Shown piece by piece: positions 1 to 10,878 of a stretch of 64,000 nt of DNA. A model generated the notes under the pieces. The model made no database searches, was not told the origin of the DNA, and worked only from the letters and a program-made list of their open reading frames with translations. This DNA comes from Alopecurus myosuroides (lineage: Eukaryota > Streptophyta > Magnoliopsida > Poales > Poaceae), in contig CM054062.1 in the NCBI GenBank assembly GCA_028641055.1, positions 174,115,642 to 174,179,641 of the forward strand, written 5' to 3'. Numbering within the stretch: the stretch's first letter is position 1; every line of letters begins with the position of its first letter. Position numbers and translations under genes: made by a program.

Positions 1-733
1 ATAGTTCCTGCTCTTCCAGTTCTGTCATTGGCGGAGCAGTGATTTCCTTAGATTTCTTTTCCGTAGGCTTTGTGCCACTAACATCTCCAACTTCCAGGTT
101 TTCATCAGCGAGATCAGCTGACTTTTTCTTCCGGAGTTTGTACTGGAGTTTTTTAGAAGCACGGTGCTTTTTCTTGGAAGAGGGAGGTTTTTTGACAGGT
201 TCATCCTCTGTCATCTCCTTGACATTAGGAAATATCGGAGAAGTTTCTCCGTCTTCCCTCTCCTCTGCTGGCGGAGGGGTTTTAGGGCTTTCCTGGCTAT
301 CGGCACCCGTTGTATCGGCTGGTTTTGCCATTAGCACTTCATGGAATCCCTCTTGAAAGGATTTAACTTTTCGTACGAAGGCATCGTCATCTTCGTCTTC
401 GGAAAAGTTATCCGATCCGGTTTCCGACTCCAGTCTCGCCTCAATGGCGGCAAGCACGGACTCTGTTTCCGAGTTCATCGTCTGGTTGACAGATGTCGGA
501 TCTTCCGTCTCTGTGACGGGTATTGGTTCTTCCGTCTCTGGGACGGGTGTATTGTTGTCTGCCTCTTGCACGGGATTTCCGTCATCCGTGTTTTCGGCGA
601 TCTCGGATTGCACCATGCCGATAAAGTGGGTATCACTGTTTTGTCGGCGATCTGAGCAAAATCCGGCATCATAGTCGTCTTCGACTGGGTATAGGGCGGG
701 TGGGAGATAATTGCTTTCACCGCAAAACCCCAT
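1..733 (-). CDS. Gag-like polyprotein N-terminus of the Gypsy element, partial
   Basis: The minus-strand frame starting at the ATG at 731-733 is open to the window edge, at least 244 codons. The same frame is also open back to the primer binding site, but 733 is its first ATG. The product is strongly charged: a glutamate/threonine/proline-rich stretch near 480-620 is followed by lysine-rich clusters such as SSKKKHRASKK near 140-180. No zinc knuckle or enzyme motif is in the visible part. The position just inside the 5' LTR and PBS makes a gag N-terminus the natural reading; this comes from context, not from a recognised domain. Confidence 0.6.
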   Translation of the reverse strand, partial: MGFCGESNYLPPALYPVEDDYDAGFCSDRRQNSDTHFIGMVQSEIAENTDDGNPVQEADNNTPVPETEEPIPVTETEDPTSVNQTMNSETESVLAAIEARLESETGSDNFSEDEDDDAFVRKVKSFQEGFHEVLMAKPADTTGADSQESPKTPPPAEEREDGETSPIFPNVKEMTEDEPVKKPPSSKKKHRASKKLQYKLRKKKSADLADENLEVGDVSGTKPTEKKSKEITAPPMTELEEQEL

Positions 734-937
734 TGCTTCCGCGGTTAATCCGATAAAGATATTTGCAGATCCAATCGGTAAAACGCAGGCACTTACCAGA
801 TGGTTTTGCGCCGGGATGTAGGATCCGTTGTCGAGGAAGCGCCCGACGTCGTTGTCGAATTCCAAGCTTCCGACAGTGATCGATCTTCCGATTCCGCCTA
901 AAATCCCAGATCGGAACTTCACGCCTGACGTCGTTTG

Positions 938-955
938 CCCCACGGTGGGCGCCAA
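938..955 (-). other. Primer binding site of the Gypsy element
   Basis: The minus strand reads TTGGCGCCCACCGTGGGG one base after the LTR end. TGGCGCC-type starts are common for plant Gypsy primer binding sites. The position orients the element on the minus strand. Confidence 0.75.
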
Positions 956-956
956 C

Positions 957-1537
957 TGTCGAGACATCGTAGTAGTTTTCATAGACTGGGGTGCCATGAG
1001 ACTACGGTAGAGACGTGGGGTAACGGGATAGCGTAGTAAACACAGAACACGGGATTTACCCAGGTTCGGTACGTCGCGACAGTACGGCGTACCTACTCCT
1101 GCACTTCTCACTATGAGGGACTAAAGCCCGTATAATAAGGTTACAATGTAAGGGAATAGATCTAGCTACTCGACGAGGATGAACTTCCCGGTGAGTTGCG
1201 CAAGGCTTAAGCTAGAACCTAGAACCTTGGACTAAAGGACTTATTGAACTTATCAAATCTATCTCCCGTCCGGCTTTATATAATAGCCGGATTAGGGCTT
1301 ACAGAACCAGAAACCTAGAAGACTACGTTTAACTTGTAACTTGGAAAGTAAGGAATCCGTCTTCTCCTCCAAGCCAGATCACGCGGGCCGTGATCCGGGT
1401 TCTTCTAGAATCCGGCTTCTACGCGTCGGACTACTGGGCCGCCCAATGGACCTAAGTCCATTACCTTGCAGGCCACCCTGGTAGTCCAGCTCTTTTGTCT
1501 ACCATCTTCTATACCCCTATTCGGTATATATCCGACA
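957..1537 (-). repeat. 5' LTR of the minus-strand Gypsy element
   Basis: This 581-bp block starts TGTCGAGACA and ends ATATCCGACA on the plus strand, giving TG...CA ends with a short TGTCG/CGACA inverted repeat. On the minus strand a TATA-like TTATATAAAG lies at about 1272-1281. The partial LTR at 15029-15371 has the same terminal CCGACA and shares CTCCCGTCCGGCTTTATATA, so the two belong to related families. Confidence 0.85.
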
Positions 1538-3531
1538 GTAATTCAAAGCATAAACACCTGACATGGTAGATTCACGCATTGACCAAAATCATCAACTAGG
1601 CATGGCTAAGCAAGACTCACAAGGTTTAGCGGAGCGCGCACAAACAAACCTATAGCTGCTAGGAGCAGTGGATCAGGATATCTAGGTTATGCAGTATATA
1701 GGAGAACTCTATCTACTGACATCAAATAATTTGGAACCGAATGCAAAGTACGAGATCCAAATCACTTTGAAACCATATATGAGCAGATAAGAGGTTATGC
1801 TTGCCTTGGTTATAAGAAAACCAGATAAAGTCTTCAGGAATAAGTGCTTGACTTGTCGGTTAAGATCAAGTATTCTCCATTTGGATTGCTGGCCTTCTCT
1901 TCGGAGTCACGTTCTACCGAGGGGGACAAACACCGGAAAGAAGAATAACAATCAACACATGGCATCGATGCAATGCACAATATGTATGCATTAGCAGATT
2001 AATGCACTGAAATAAAGCCCTAAGCATGATCGTTGGGTTGCTAGGGTTCATATGTCAGTTATGAAATTTTACTGAAAAAGTCCCGAAATAGACCCCGAAG
2101 GGGTACTTCGGCCAATTCTGGAAGTGGGTACAATTTTAAAAGCTCAAATGGGTTTAAAAACATCATAACTAGATTGCACTTGTTATTTTGAGCATTTTGG
2201 TATATAACTTTTAATTTTCTAATTTTAGTGAATAAAAACTTATTTTTCTATTTTTAAATGATTAAACAGCATTAAATAAAACTCATTTTCCAACTTGGTC
2301 AAACATATATGAAAATGGCATATTTGGGTAGATAATAATTTTCTGAACAAAACCATACTTTTACTTTATTTTTCTGGTTAATAAAACAGTAGTTATGGAA
2401 TTTACAAAATTAACCATTTTTCTGTAATTAATAATCATTTTCTGGGGAAAAAGATAAACAGGATTATGACGCCATGCTGACGTCAAGATGACGTCAGCAA
2501 TGGCCGGATCTCCACTGCTGCCAGTCAATCTCGCGATTAGGCGTGAGCTAGGCAAAATTGACAGGGGCATATTGAAGAGGGAAGCACCGCGAGCGAAATG
2601 GTGGCGGCGCCGCTACCTATACTCCACCGGAGCCTCGTCGTCGACAAGAAAACTACGGCGGCGCTCGGGTGTGTTCTCCGGCGCAACAATTAGGGGGGAA
2701 GAGGGACAATGGGATCCTCCACGGCGTTCAGGAGCTAACCGGGAGCGCGGTGGTATGCTCGGGGAAGCGAGGCGACGCCGGATGACGGCGAATTCGAACG
2801 CGGCGGTCGCCGGCCGGAGTGGAGGGAGTCGAGGTCGGGGCGGGGTCTCCGGGCCGTCCGTGATCGATTAACTTGAGGGAGAGGTAGAGGGGGACACCAC
2901 GGTGAGGAAGGAGGGCTCGAGGGTGCTTGGGAGTGGCCGGAACGGCGACGACAACCGGCGGTTTCTTTCCTGGCTAGGGTTCGGTAGGAGCAGGGAGACA
3001 GAGAAATAGAGAGAGGGAGCAGATGGGATAGGGAGGACGAGGAGAAGGAGGGCACGACGTCCTGGCGAGGTAACCATACACAGGTGCGCGATCAAAGAGG
3101 CAGGAGGTGGCGGCACTGCTGCCACGCAGCTGTGTGCTGCATTCTGGCTGGAGGAAGAAGAAGAAAGAAAAGGAAAAAAAAACAAAACCCCCCTGAATTT
3201 TTGAAAATATTACAGAGAGGTCCTTGACTGCCCCAAAACAGCAAAAGAATTTGAATGTTTGAGGGTCTTTTTGCAAAGATAAAATTTGGCAAAAATTATT
3301 TTTGGAAACCTTGTCAAATTTGCAAACTCACCATGTTTTTGGTTGGTGTATTTGAGTTATTTTTCAGAACACAATTTTGGAAACCAAATTGAGTACTTTT
3401 TGGGGGATTTTCTCAAACCATTTAAATTCCAAATTTAAATTGGTTGAAACATGATTTAATTTTTTTTTCATGCATGAATGACATGAACACGACACCACAC
3501 ACCCTATGGTTGCAAAATTTGGGGTGTTACA
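1538..3531 (-). repeat. 3' LTR of the large element, interrupted copy
   Basis: This is the downstream LTR in element orientation. It matches 8900-10878 with few substitutions and a 14-bp indel (extra bases near 3080 here). The remaining ~1.6 kb of this LTR should lie left of the window, beyond the nested Gypsy element. The block has an AT-rich part (2040-2470) and a GC-rich part (2480-3130). Open frames in the GC-rich part lie in several registers on both strands and I do not regard them as genes. Confidence 0.88.
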
Positions 3532-3546
3532 AATCTACCCCCCTTA
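3532..3546 (-). other. Polypurine tract of the large element
   Basis: On the minus strand AAGGGGGGTAGATTT immediately precedes the LTR start TGTAACA. This is the priming site for plus-strand DNA synthesis in LTR retrotransposons. Confidence 0.75.
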
Positions 3547-5069
3547 CAAGAATCTCGTCCCGAGATTCCCGAAGGAGAAAGAAAGAAGGAACACCGGTTT
3601 TGAACGATCTTCTCGAACCTTACGGTTCTCTTCTTGAAGAGATTGGTCCGTAGCACTTGTGAAGATCTCCAGCGGATACACCTTAGGTGAGAGGGAAAAC
3701 TCTTAGGAACTGATCTTTACGAGGATCGAGTATCCCATGGTTAACTCATGACAGGGATGTTCATAAAGAACTGTGGAGTTAGCAGGCATGAAACACATCA
3801 AGGTAACGGAGTGAGTAGAAGATGGTTTCAAGTTTGCGGACGATTAGTCTTGAAAGGATTAAGAAAATGAGCTTTGCACAAGGCTTTAAATCCTTTTGGA
3901 AAAGAAAGGTTGGACAACTTATGACATCGAGGTTACTTCAAACAGAATACCAAGATGGAGAGGATGGTCTTGGATACCACAACATAATATCCGTAGACAA
4001 GGGAAAACATGAGAAAACACTGTAATCGTGAATCGGAGAGAAATTTTGATACATGATCATGTTCACTCTTCGGAGTGGACACGGAAGATAACGGAACTTT
4101 CATTCCGTCAAAGTTTGTCGAAAACTTTATCAAGGATCGGAATGTTACTTCACGACGGAGGATGAGTAACCAAAAGATGTTGGAACACCGTATTGAAGGA
4201 GGTATTCTTCGCCACACCATAAGAATGGATAACCAACGAGGATTGAAACACCGAAGGAAAATAGGGAATCTCTTTCCTGTTGTGGTTTGGACGTAGCAAT
4301 ACATCTACCACGTAGTTAAGATCCCACGGCTGGAGTGACTGACAAATTCACACAATGCGTGAGATGAACAGAACTTCAAGTATAAATAATTTGAGAAGGG
4401 AACTGATCAAAGGCAGTTACAAAACACCACGAGAGGTTCTCACGAGGAACTTGTTTCCACTAGAACAAAGGTTTTGGATCAACGAAGAGACATTGGAAGA
4501 ATCAACTTCCAGGTTCTGCTGGATGTTATAGATACCGATAGCAGGCCCATAACAAGCCTTCTATAGGTCATCAAGTGAAAGTAAAACTCCGGTTTGGAAG
4601 AACGGGGAGGAAACTTGTTAGAATAAGCCAGACAAGAATTCTCACGGAGAGTGGTTGTTCTTACGGATTCAGAGAGATATTACATTAGGCCTTCCGGCTA
4701 ATTGTGTCAACCACAACATCAACCATGCCGGATTTCCAGATGGACCTAATTCCACACCCTTGAGGAAACACCAACCATCCTTGCTGCTTGAGATTCAGCT
4801 CTGGTTAGTGGGTTGATAACTTAGACTCGGTATGTTTGAGCGAAGAGTTTGCACCGGTTATCAACGAGATACATTTACTGGATTCTCAAGGTATAGACTA
4901 CGATGCCAAGCTCAAGGAGATGAGCAGGATTACTGAACTCATGTATTAGCAGCTTGTAAAAGACGGTTGCACCTACATGGATTCCTTACGGAGGAACACA
5001 TCGGAGTCCTTGTTGGGGAGGCGATACACAGATAACGAAGTTCATAGACTTCTTCTCTTTCACGAATCA

Positions 5070-5402
5070 TCAGTCAGTGGCTTGGTTGTGGATGGAAACT
5101 TCTTCTAGTGGACGGAGGTAACAACCAACCATCTCAAGAATAGTCCACACATGCATAACTGACTTGAGATATTCCCGAGGGAACAAGAAAACTTTACTCG
5201 AATCCATGGCGACAACTTTCACCATAAGCACATGGACTGGAGTAAGCCACTTCGAACCTCTAGAACATAACTTCGTGATGACACAAGATGGTTCTCGAAA
5301 GTTTCCAACTTTGTTGACATTGTTCAACATGAACCTCTTGCAACTTGAGAAAATAGGAATTTCATCGATGGGCTCGACAACACTCTTATCATAACACTCC
5401 AA
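5070..5402 (-). pseudogene. Decayed reverse transcriptase fragment (chromovirus type)
   Basis: A 110-codon minus-strand frame keeps the outline of the Gypsy RT catalytic region. A degenerate IDEIPIFS sits where xxDDILIFS is expected. About 45 codons later VAMDSSKV and YLKSVMHVWTILEMVGCY correspond to the family's conserved stretch after the catalytic aspartates (VDPSKV, then a segment ending LGLxGYYRRF). The second catalytic aspartate is replaced by glutamate and flanking frames are broken, so it is not functional. The orientation matches the element. This is recognition by eye; a profile search would settle it. Confidence 0.65.
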
Positions 5403-7293
5403 GAAGAGGGGTTCATATGATACATGAACGAGGCAAGGTATTGGTCAAACTGCAGGACATGAAGGTGTACTCGGACAAAACACCATGAGTGAAACACCAT
5501 CAAGACAGTCCTTGGAGCTGAACTTGATTTGACGATAGCCCAATTCAAACCAAGAGGTAGAGTGATAGCATTTCCGCAAGGAGGTACTATCCTGCTTCAA
5601 CACGAGGGAAACTAGATATCCCTTATCAAAGGAACAATTTGGGAAGAGATCATGTCTTTCAACTCTCCAAGTTGTTGTTTAAGCTCAACCAACTAGTCCA
5701 GGGTATCCAGCAAGGTTTCTTGGAGAAAGGAGGGATTCAAACTACCCCTCGTTTAGACATCACGGTCAGGTAACCACCTGGTGATACTTCTAGAAAGACA
5801 ACCAGAATATCACATCCTACCGACATGTCTTGGAGTTCGAAAAGGAAACTTGCTTTTCAAAGCAACCGCTATGAACATGAGGGCTTGGGCATGGACCTAA
5901 CTCTTTGACCAAGAATGTGCACCGGAAAGAACGGATTTGGTGACACAGTCAACTTCAAACAGAGGCTGGGTGACCAGTGGTGCTAAGAAGGATACAGATG
6001 TTTCTTAGATATTTTAAAAGCAATACAAATTGCTAAGAATATCTGATACACACATCAATGCACATACCCACCATTCTGAGGCATTCAAGCTTGGAGGAAA
6101 GGTGGTTAAAGATGTGTAAGAGCATCACTTCACCATTGAGGACATGAAACTCAACACAACCTCTTGATATAAAGAGTGTGATACTGGAAGGTGGAACAGA
6201 ACAGAAACTGATGAAGCTTCTTTAATCTGTGGATTACAAAACTTTGACCTGGTCCTGGAGATGAACAAGGTACTAGAGTTTGTTTCTCCTGACGTTCAAA
6301 AGTGGAACGTTTAGACAGACCACCAGAGCAAATGCATTGGAAGACTCCAACACACGTATGCAACTTGGTTTCCAAACAACGGACGAAATTCGGAAAGCAA
6401 CTAAAGAGTAGGAACGTGCTCTGGAAAGTCCTGGGATCACGTTGGATGCACAGGGTAATACTCATGTGTAGAACCCATGCCAAAAGGTTGGTATCGCTGA
6501 ACCAAGAACAAAGATATGGGAATCATAAGAACACTCTTGTCGTGATCCTTTTGATTCCTAAAGAGAACCTATGGCTATTGGAGCTGAGATTACCTTGCCA
6601 TCCTGAGGTAGAACAGATTCCTCAGGATTCAACGAAACAGAACTTGGGTTAAAGGTCAGCATCCTGTACTGATAGAGTGAGCATCACATGGTTAAGAAAC
6701 CACACGATCTAACTCACCACAATTCAGCACATTCCGGGACCTTCGGTTCAAGTCCAAGGTTAAAAACGTTGAGAAAGGAGTAACTACTATCTTAATGCCA
6801 CGAAGAACACTACGAACAGCAATCATGAAGTATCTTTCCAAGAGGACAAACTTAGCTCCAGAAGTATTTGAGCAAAAGAGGAAGAATACATTCGAGATGA
6901 AAAGCAGATCTCGAGGTTCAGGATTTTGATACTTTAGAACAGGAGTATGTGGATCTCACAAAACTCCGAGAGATTATGATTGGAAGAGAATCTCCCAGTT
7001 TAAGAGATAACGGAACACGGAACACACACGACTCTAGAAACTGAACACTAGGTCAACTTGGGTAAACGACGTCCTTGCCAAAGAAGGCACCTAGGTTTTG
7101 AATGACTAGAAGAGATAGCAAAACCTTTTCAACTCCAAAACAGATAAGGTGACCCAGAGTTAGAGCGATACCAGATAAGGAGTAAAAAGAATCCTAAGAA
7201 GGTTTTTCACAATCCATTTGAGTTTCCAAATAGTTTTCACAAACACTAGACTCGACATCGACCAAGCAGTAAGGTTTTCCTACAGGCAGTCCT

Positions 7294-7305
7294 GCTCTGA
7301 TACCA
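7294..7305 (-). other. Primer binding site (initiator tRNA-Met type)
   Basis: The minus strand reads TGGTATCAGAGC, the standard site complementary to the 3' end of initiator tRNA-Met. It lies five bases inside the LTR that starts at 7311 and fixes the element on the minus strand, with the right LTR as the 5' LTR. Confidence 0.9.
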
Positions 7306-7310
7306 AGACT

Positions 7311-10300
7311 TGTCAGACCCCGGACCCAGAGATATACATACTGTTATGTGCTACTAGCCATGGACTCACAAGGGCTTCGGGGTTACCAGCCCCGGCCGCA
7401 ACAAACAACGGCAGGCAGACCGGATTCATCGGCACGTAGTCCGGATCCCCGGTCTACTACTCCTTGTATCCATGCTAGTCATAACCAATTATGCATACCC
7501 AAGCGTCCACGAGTCGGATGAAACTGAAGGAACGGGATCAAAGTTATACAGAGCTGCTATGTGTCCAGAAAGTGCAACAACAATCGAGGGTTACTGGGGT
7601 TACCTCGCCCCAGGCCGATCACATCGACAGGCGGGCTCGGACACGGATCATCGGCTCCACAACCCCTCGACTGCGACAACTATGCAGGCATAGCCAAAAC
7701 TGTATAACAATGACGTCGAAACCAACAATCGATCAAAGCAGTACTCTAAACATGAAGCTTTATTAACAAGTGTTACTAGAGTATAGCTTACAAGCAGAGG
7801 TCACACGACCCAACATTACATCAGACAACGGAAGGCAAATTATGTTGCTAGTCAACAAGAACCAAAAAGGCCTAAGAGGCCGCAACATAAGGCGACGTCC
7901 CAGCCCATAGATTCCAGGCTGCTACCTGGGAACCCCAAACTACTCGTCGATGTCCACGTTGAATCACCACCGATGTGAGATCTTCTCCTGAACCAAAATT
8001 AAGCAAACCTGAGTACGGGAGGTACTCAACAAGACTTAGTTAACCTATTATATATCTGCTATCTTCAGAAAGGTTTTATGAAGGTCATTTTGCGTAAAGC
8101 AATCTTTGTTTCGCAAGTTGAGGAAGGAATAGCACGTCTCATGGAGAATTTTGAAAACAGATGAGAAAGCTACTCAACTACTGATATCATCATCTTTTAA
8201 TCCACCAAAACATTTCAGCACCTCGTGCTTCAAAGATCACCTCCTCCAGTTGTTCCACACTACCTCATGCTACAAGGTAACCCCTCTCGGCATCTCCGAG
8301 GAGGCATCCTTCATTCGTTATCAACAAGTTTTAAGCATTCCGTTTATGTTGTCTATGATCACAGAATCCGTCACCAAGTCGTCTTTAACCGCAGACACGG
8401 CTTTTCGAAAAGATTTAACCCTGCAGGGGTGTACAACTTTACCCACACGTACCAACCGACTCTTAGTGCCACATGATTAGCACTAGCCCGGGAAGTGCCG
8501 GCAGAGGGTAGTCGATTCCCAGCCTTTACCTTGTCGAACCATATCCATGAGTCAACCCAAACAGGGCCACCCCGTCAACAGGGAGTTGGCCACCTCCTGA
8601 CGGCACCTGTTCTGTGAGTCGGGAACAAGATCCGTGTACGTCCATCACTTGTCCCGGTCACGACCTAGTTTTCTCCAAAACATTTTCCGACACACACGCA
8701 GATGGAAAGCTCAAACTACATGGCTCATGGATAAGGTTAAACAAGTTAGTCAGCCGGGCGGGGTTCATCGGCCCACGTGTGGCTGTACGCTCAGTCTTGG
8801 CTCGAAGGCGAGAACTCGCTCCTAGGGGCATGAACAGGACAAAACGCCACAACCCATTGTGGCCTCACATCCATGTCGTGATTAGTCAGGTTATCAAAGG
8901 TAATTCAAAGCATAAACACCTGACATGGTAGATTCACGCATTGACCAGAATCATCAACTAGGCATGGCTAAGCAAGACTCACAAGGTTTAGCGGAGCGCG
9001 CACAAACAAACCTATAGCTGCTAGGAGCAGTGTATCAGGATATCTAGGTTATGCAGTATATAGGAGAACTCTATCTACTGACATCAAATAATTTGGAACC
9101 GAATGCAAAGTACGAGATCCAAATCACTTTGAAACCATATATGAGCAGATAAGAGGTTATGCTTGCCTTGGTTATAAGAAAACCAGATAAAGTCTTCAGG
9201 AATAAGTGCTTGACTTGTCGGTTAAGATCAAGTATTCTCCATTTGGATTGCTGGCCTTCTCTTCGGAGTCACGTTCTACCGAGGGGGACAAACACCGGAA
9301 AGAAGAATAACGATCAACACATGGCATCGATGCAATGCACAATATGTATGCATGAGCAGATTAATGCACTGAAATAAAGCCCTAAGCATGATCGTTGGGT
9401 TGCTAGGGTTCATATGTCAGTTATGAAATTTTACTGAAAAAGTCCCGAAATAGACCCCGGAGGGGTACTTCGGCCAATTCTGGAAGTGGGTACAATTTTA
9501 AAAGCTCAAATGGGTTTAAAAACATCATAACTAGATTGCACTTGTTATTTTGAGCATTTTGGTATATAACTTTTAATTTTCTAATTTTAGTGAATAAAAA
9601 CTTATTTTTCTATTTTTAAATGATTAAACAACATTAAATAAAACTCATTTTCCAACTTGGTCAAACATATATGAAAATGGCATATTTGGGTAGATAATAA
9701 TTTTCTGAACAAAACCATACTTTTACTTTATTTTTCTGGTTAATAAAACAGTAGTTATGGAATTTACAAAATTAACCATTTTTCTGTAATTAATAATCAT
9801 TTTCTGGGGAAAAAGATAAACAGGATTATGACGCCATGCTGACGTCAAGATGACGTCAGCAATGGCCGGATCTCCACTGCTGCCAGTCAATCTCGCGATT
9901 AGGCGTGAGCTAGGCAAAATTGACAGGGGCATATTGAAGAGGGAAGCACCGCGAGCGAAATGGTGGCGGCGCCGCTACCTATACTCCACCGGAGCCTCGT
10001 CGTCGACAAGAAAACTACGGCGGCGCTCGGGTGTGGTCTCCGGCGCAACAATTAGGGGAGAAGAGGGACAATGGGATCCTCCACGGCGTTCAGGAGCTAA
10101 CCGGGAGCGCGGTGGTATGCTCGGGGAAGTGAGGCGACGCCGGATGACGGCGAATTCGAACGCGGCGGTCGCCGGCCGGAGTGGAGGGAGTCGAGGTCGG
10201 GGCGGGGTCTCCGGGCCGCCCGTGCTCGATTAACTTGAGGGAGAGGTAGAGGGGGACACCACGGTGAGGAAGGAGGGCTCGAGGGTGCTTGGGAGTGGCC

Positions 10301-10878
10301 GGAACGGCGACGACGACCGGCGGTTTCTTTCCTGGCTAGGGTTCGGTAGGAGCAGGGAGACAGAGAAATAGAGAGAGGGAGCAGATGGGATAGGGAGGAC
10401 GAGGAGAAGGAGGGCACGACGTCCTGGCGAGGTAACCATACAAAGAGGCAGGAGGTGGCGGCACTGCTGCCACGCAGCTGTGTGCTGCATTCTGGCCGGA
10501 GGAAGAAGAAGAAAGAAAAGGAAAAAAAAAAAACCCCCCTGAATTTTTGAAAATATTACAAAGAGGTCCTTGACTGCCCCAAAACAGCAAAATAATTTGA
10601 ATGTTTGAGGGTCTTTTTGCAAAGATAAAATTTGGCAAAAATTATTTTTGGAAACCTTGTCAAATTTGCAAACTCACCATGTTTTTGGTTGGTGTATTTG
10701 AGTTATTTTTCAGAACACAATTTTGGAAACCAAATTGAGTACTTTTTGGGGGATTTTCTCAAACCATTTAAATTCCAAATTTAAATTGGTTGAAACATGA
10801 TTTAATTTTTTTTTTCATGCATGAATGACATGAACACAACACCACACACCCTATGGTTGCAAAATTTGGGGTGTTACA
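7311..10878 (-). repeat. 5' LTR of the large element, complete
   Basis: This 3,568-bp block reads TGTCAGACCCC at its left end and GGGGTGTTACA at its right end on the plus strand, so it has TG...CA ends. The part from 8900 duplicates 1538-3531. A segment near 8395-8440 (CACGGCTTTTCGAAAAGATT then CCCTGCAGGG) resembles one in the solo LTR near 32045-32085, so the two LTR families are related. Its last bases supply the stop codon now ending the antisense gene next door. Confidence 0.9.

Larger units (their letters stand above)
1..1537 (-). mobile_element. Gypsy LTR retrotransposon, 5' end (runs off left edge)
   Basis: On the minus strand an LTR (957-1537) is followed after one base by a primer-binding-site-like stretch (938-955) and then by a long open gag frame that reaches position 1. 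The rest of the element lies outside the window. It is inserted into the LTR of another element: the five bases 1538-1542 (GTAAT) and everything after them match the uninterrupted LTR copy from position 8900. The other insertion edge is outside the window, so the target duplication cannot be confirmed. Confidence 0.85.
3532..7310 (-). other. Interior of the large element, no intact gene
   Basis: No open frame longer than about 130 codons occurs on either strand across 3.8 kb. The expected order on the minus strand would be gag, protease, reverse transcriptase, RNase H, integrase, and only a reverse transcriptase remnant could be recognised (separate entry). The last bases before the polypurine tract still read like the end of a chromovirus pol frame. 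The element therefore depended on other elements for mobility, or decayed after insertion. Confidence 0.6.
1538..10878 (-). mobile_element. Large LTR retrotransposon with ~3.6 kb LTRs and decayed interior (LARD-like)
   Basis: Two nearly identical 2-kb blocks (1538-3531 and 8900-10878) flank a 3.8-kb interior. The right copy continues to 7311, giving a full 3,568-bp LTR. The left copy is cut at 1538 by the nested Gypsy element. A primer binding site next to 7311 and a polypurine tract next to 3531, both read on the minus strand, orient the element. LTR start TGTAACACCCC (minus strand) and the tract GGGGGGTAGAT are typical of plant chromovirus/Tekay-type Gypsy elements. The proportions (very long LTRs, short non-coding interior) resemble the LARD class described in barley, but the interior still holds reverse transcriptase remains. 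It is inserted in the antisense gene of the neighbouring Tat-like element. Confidence 0.85.

Noticed and set aside
2488..3276. Overlapping Ser/Pro- and Arg-rich ORFs on both strands (repeated at 9850-10638)
   Set aside because: They lie in the GC-rich part of an LTR, overlap in several registers and have low-complexity products; both LTR copies carry them, so their duplication is not evidence of selection.
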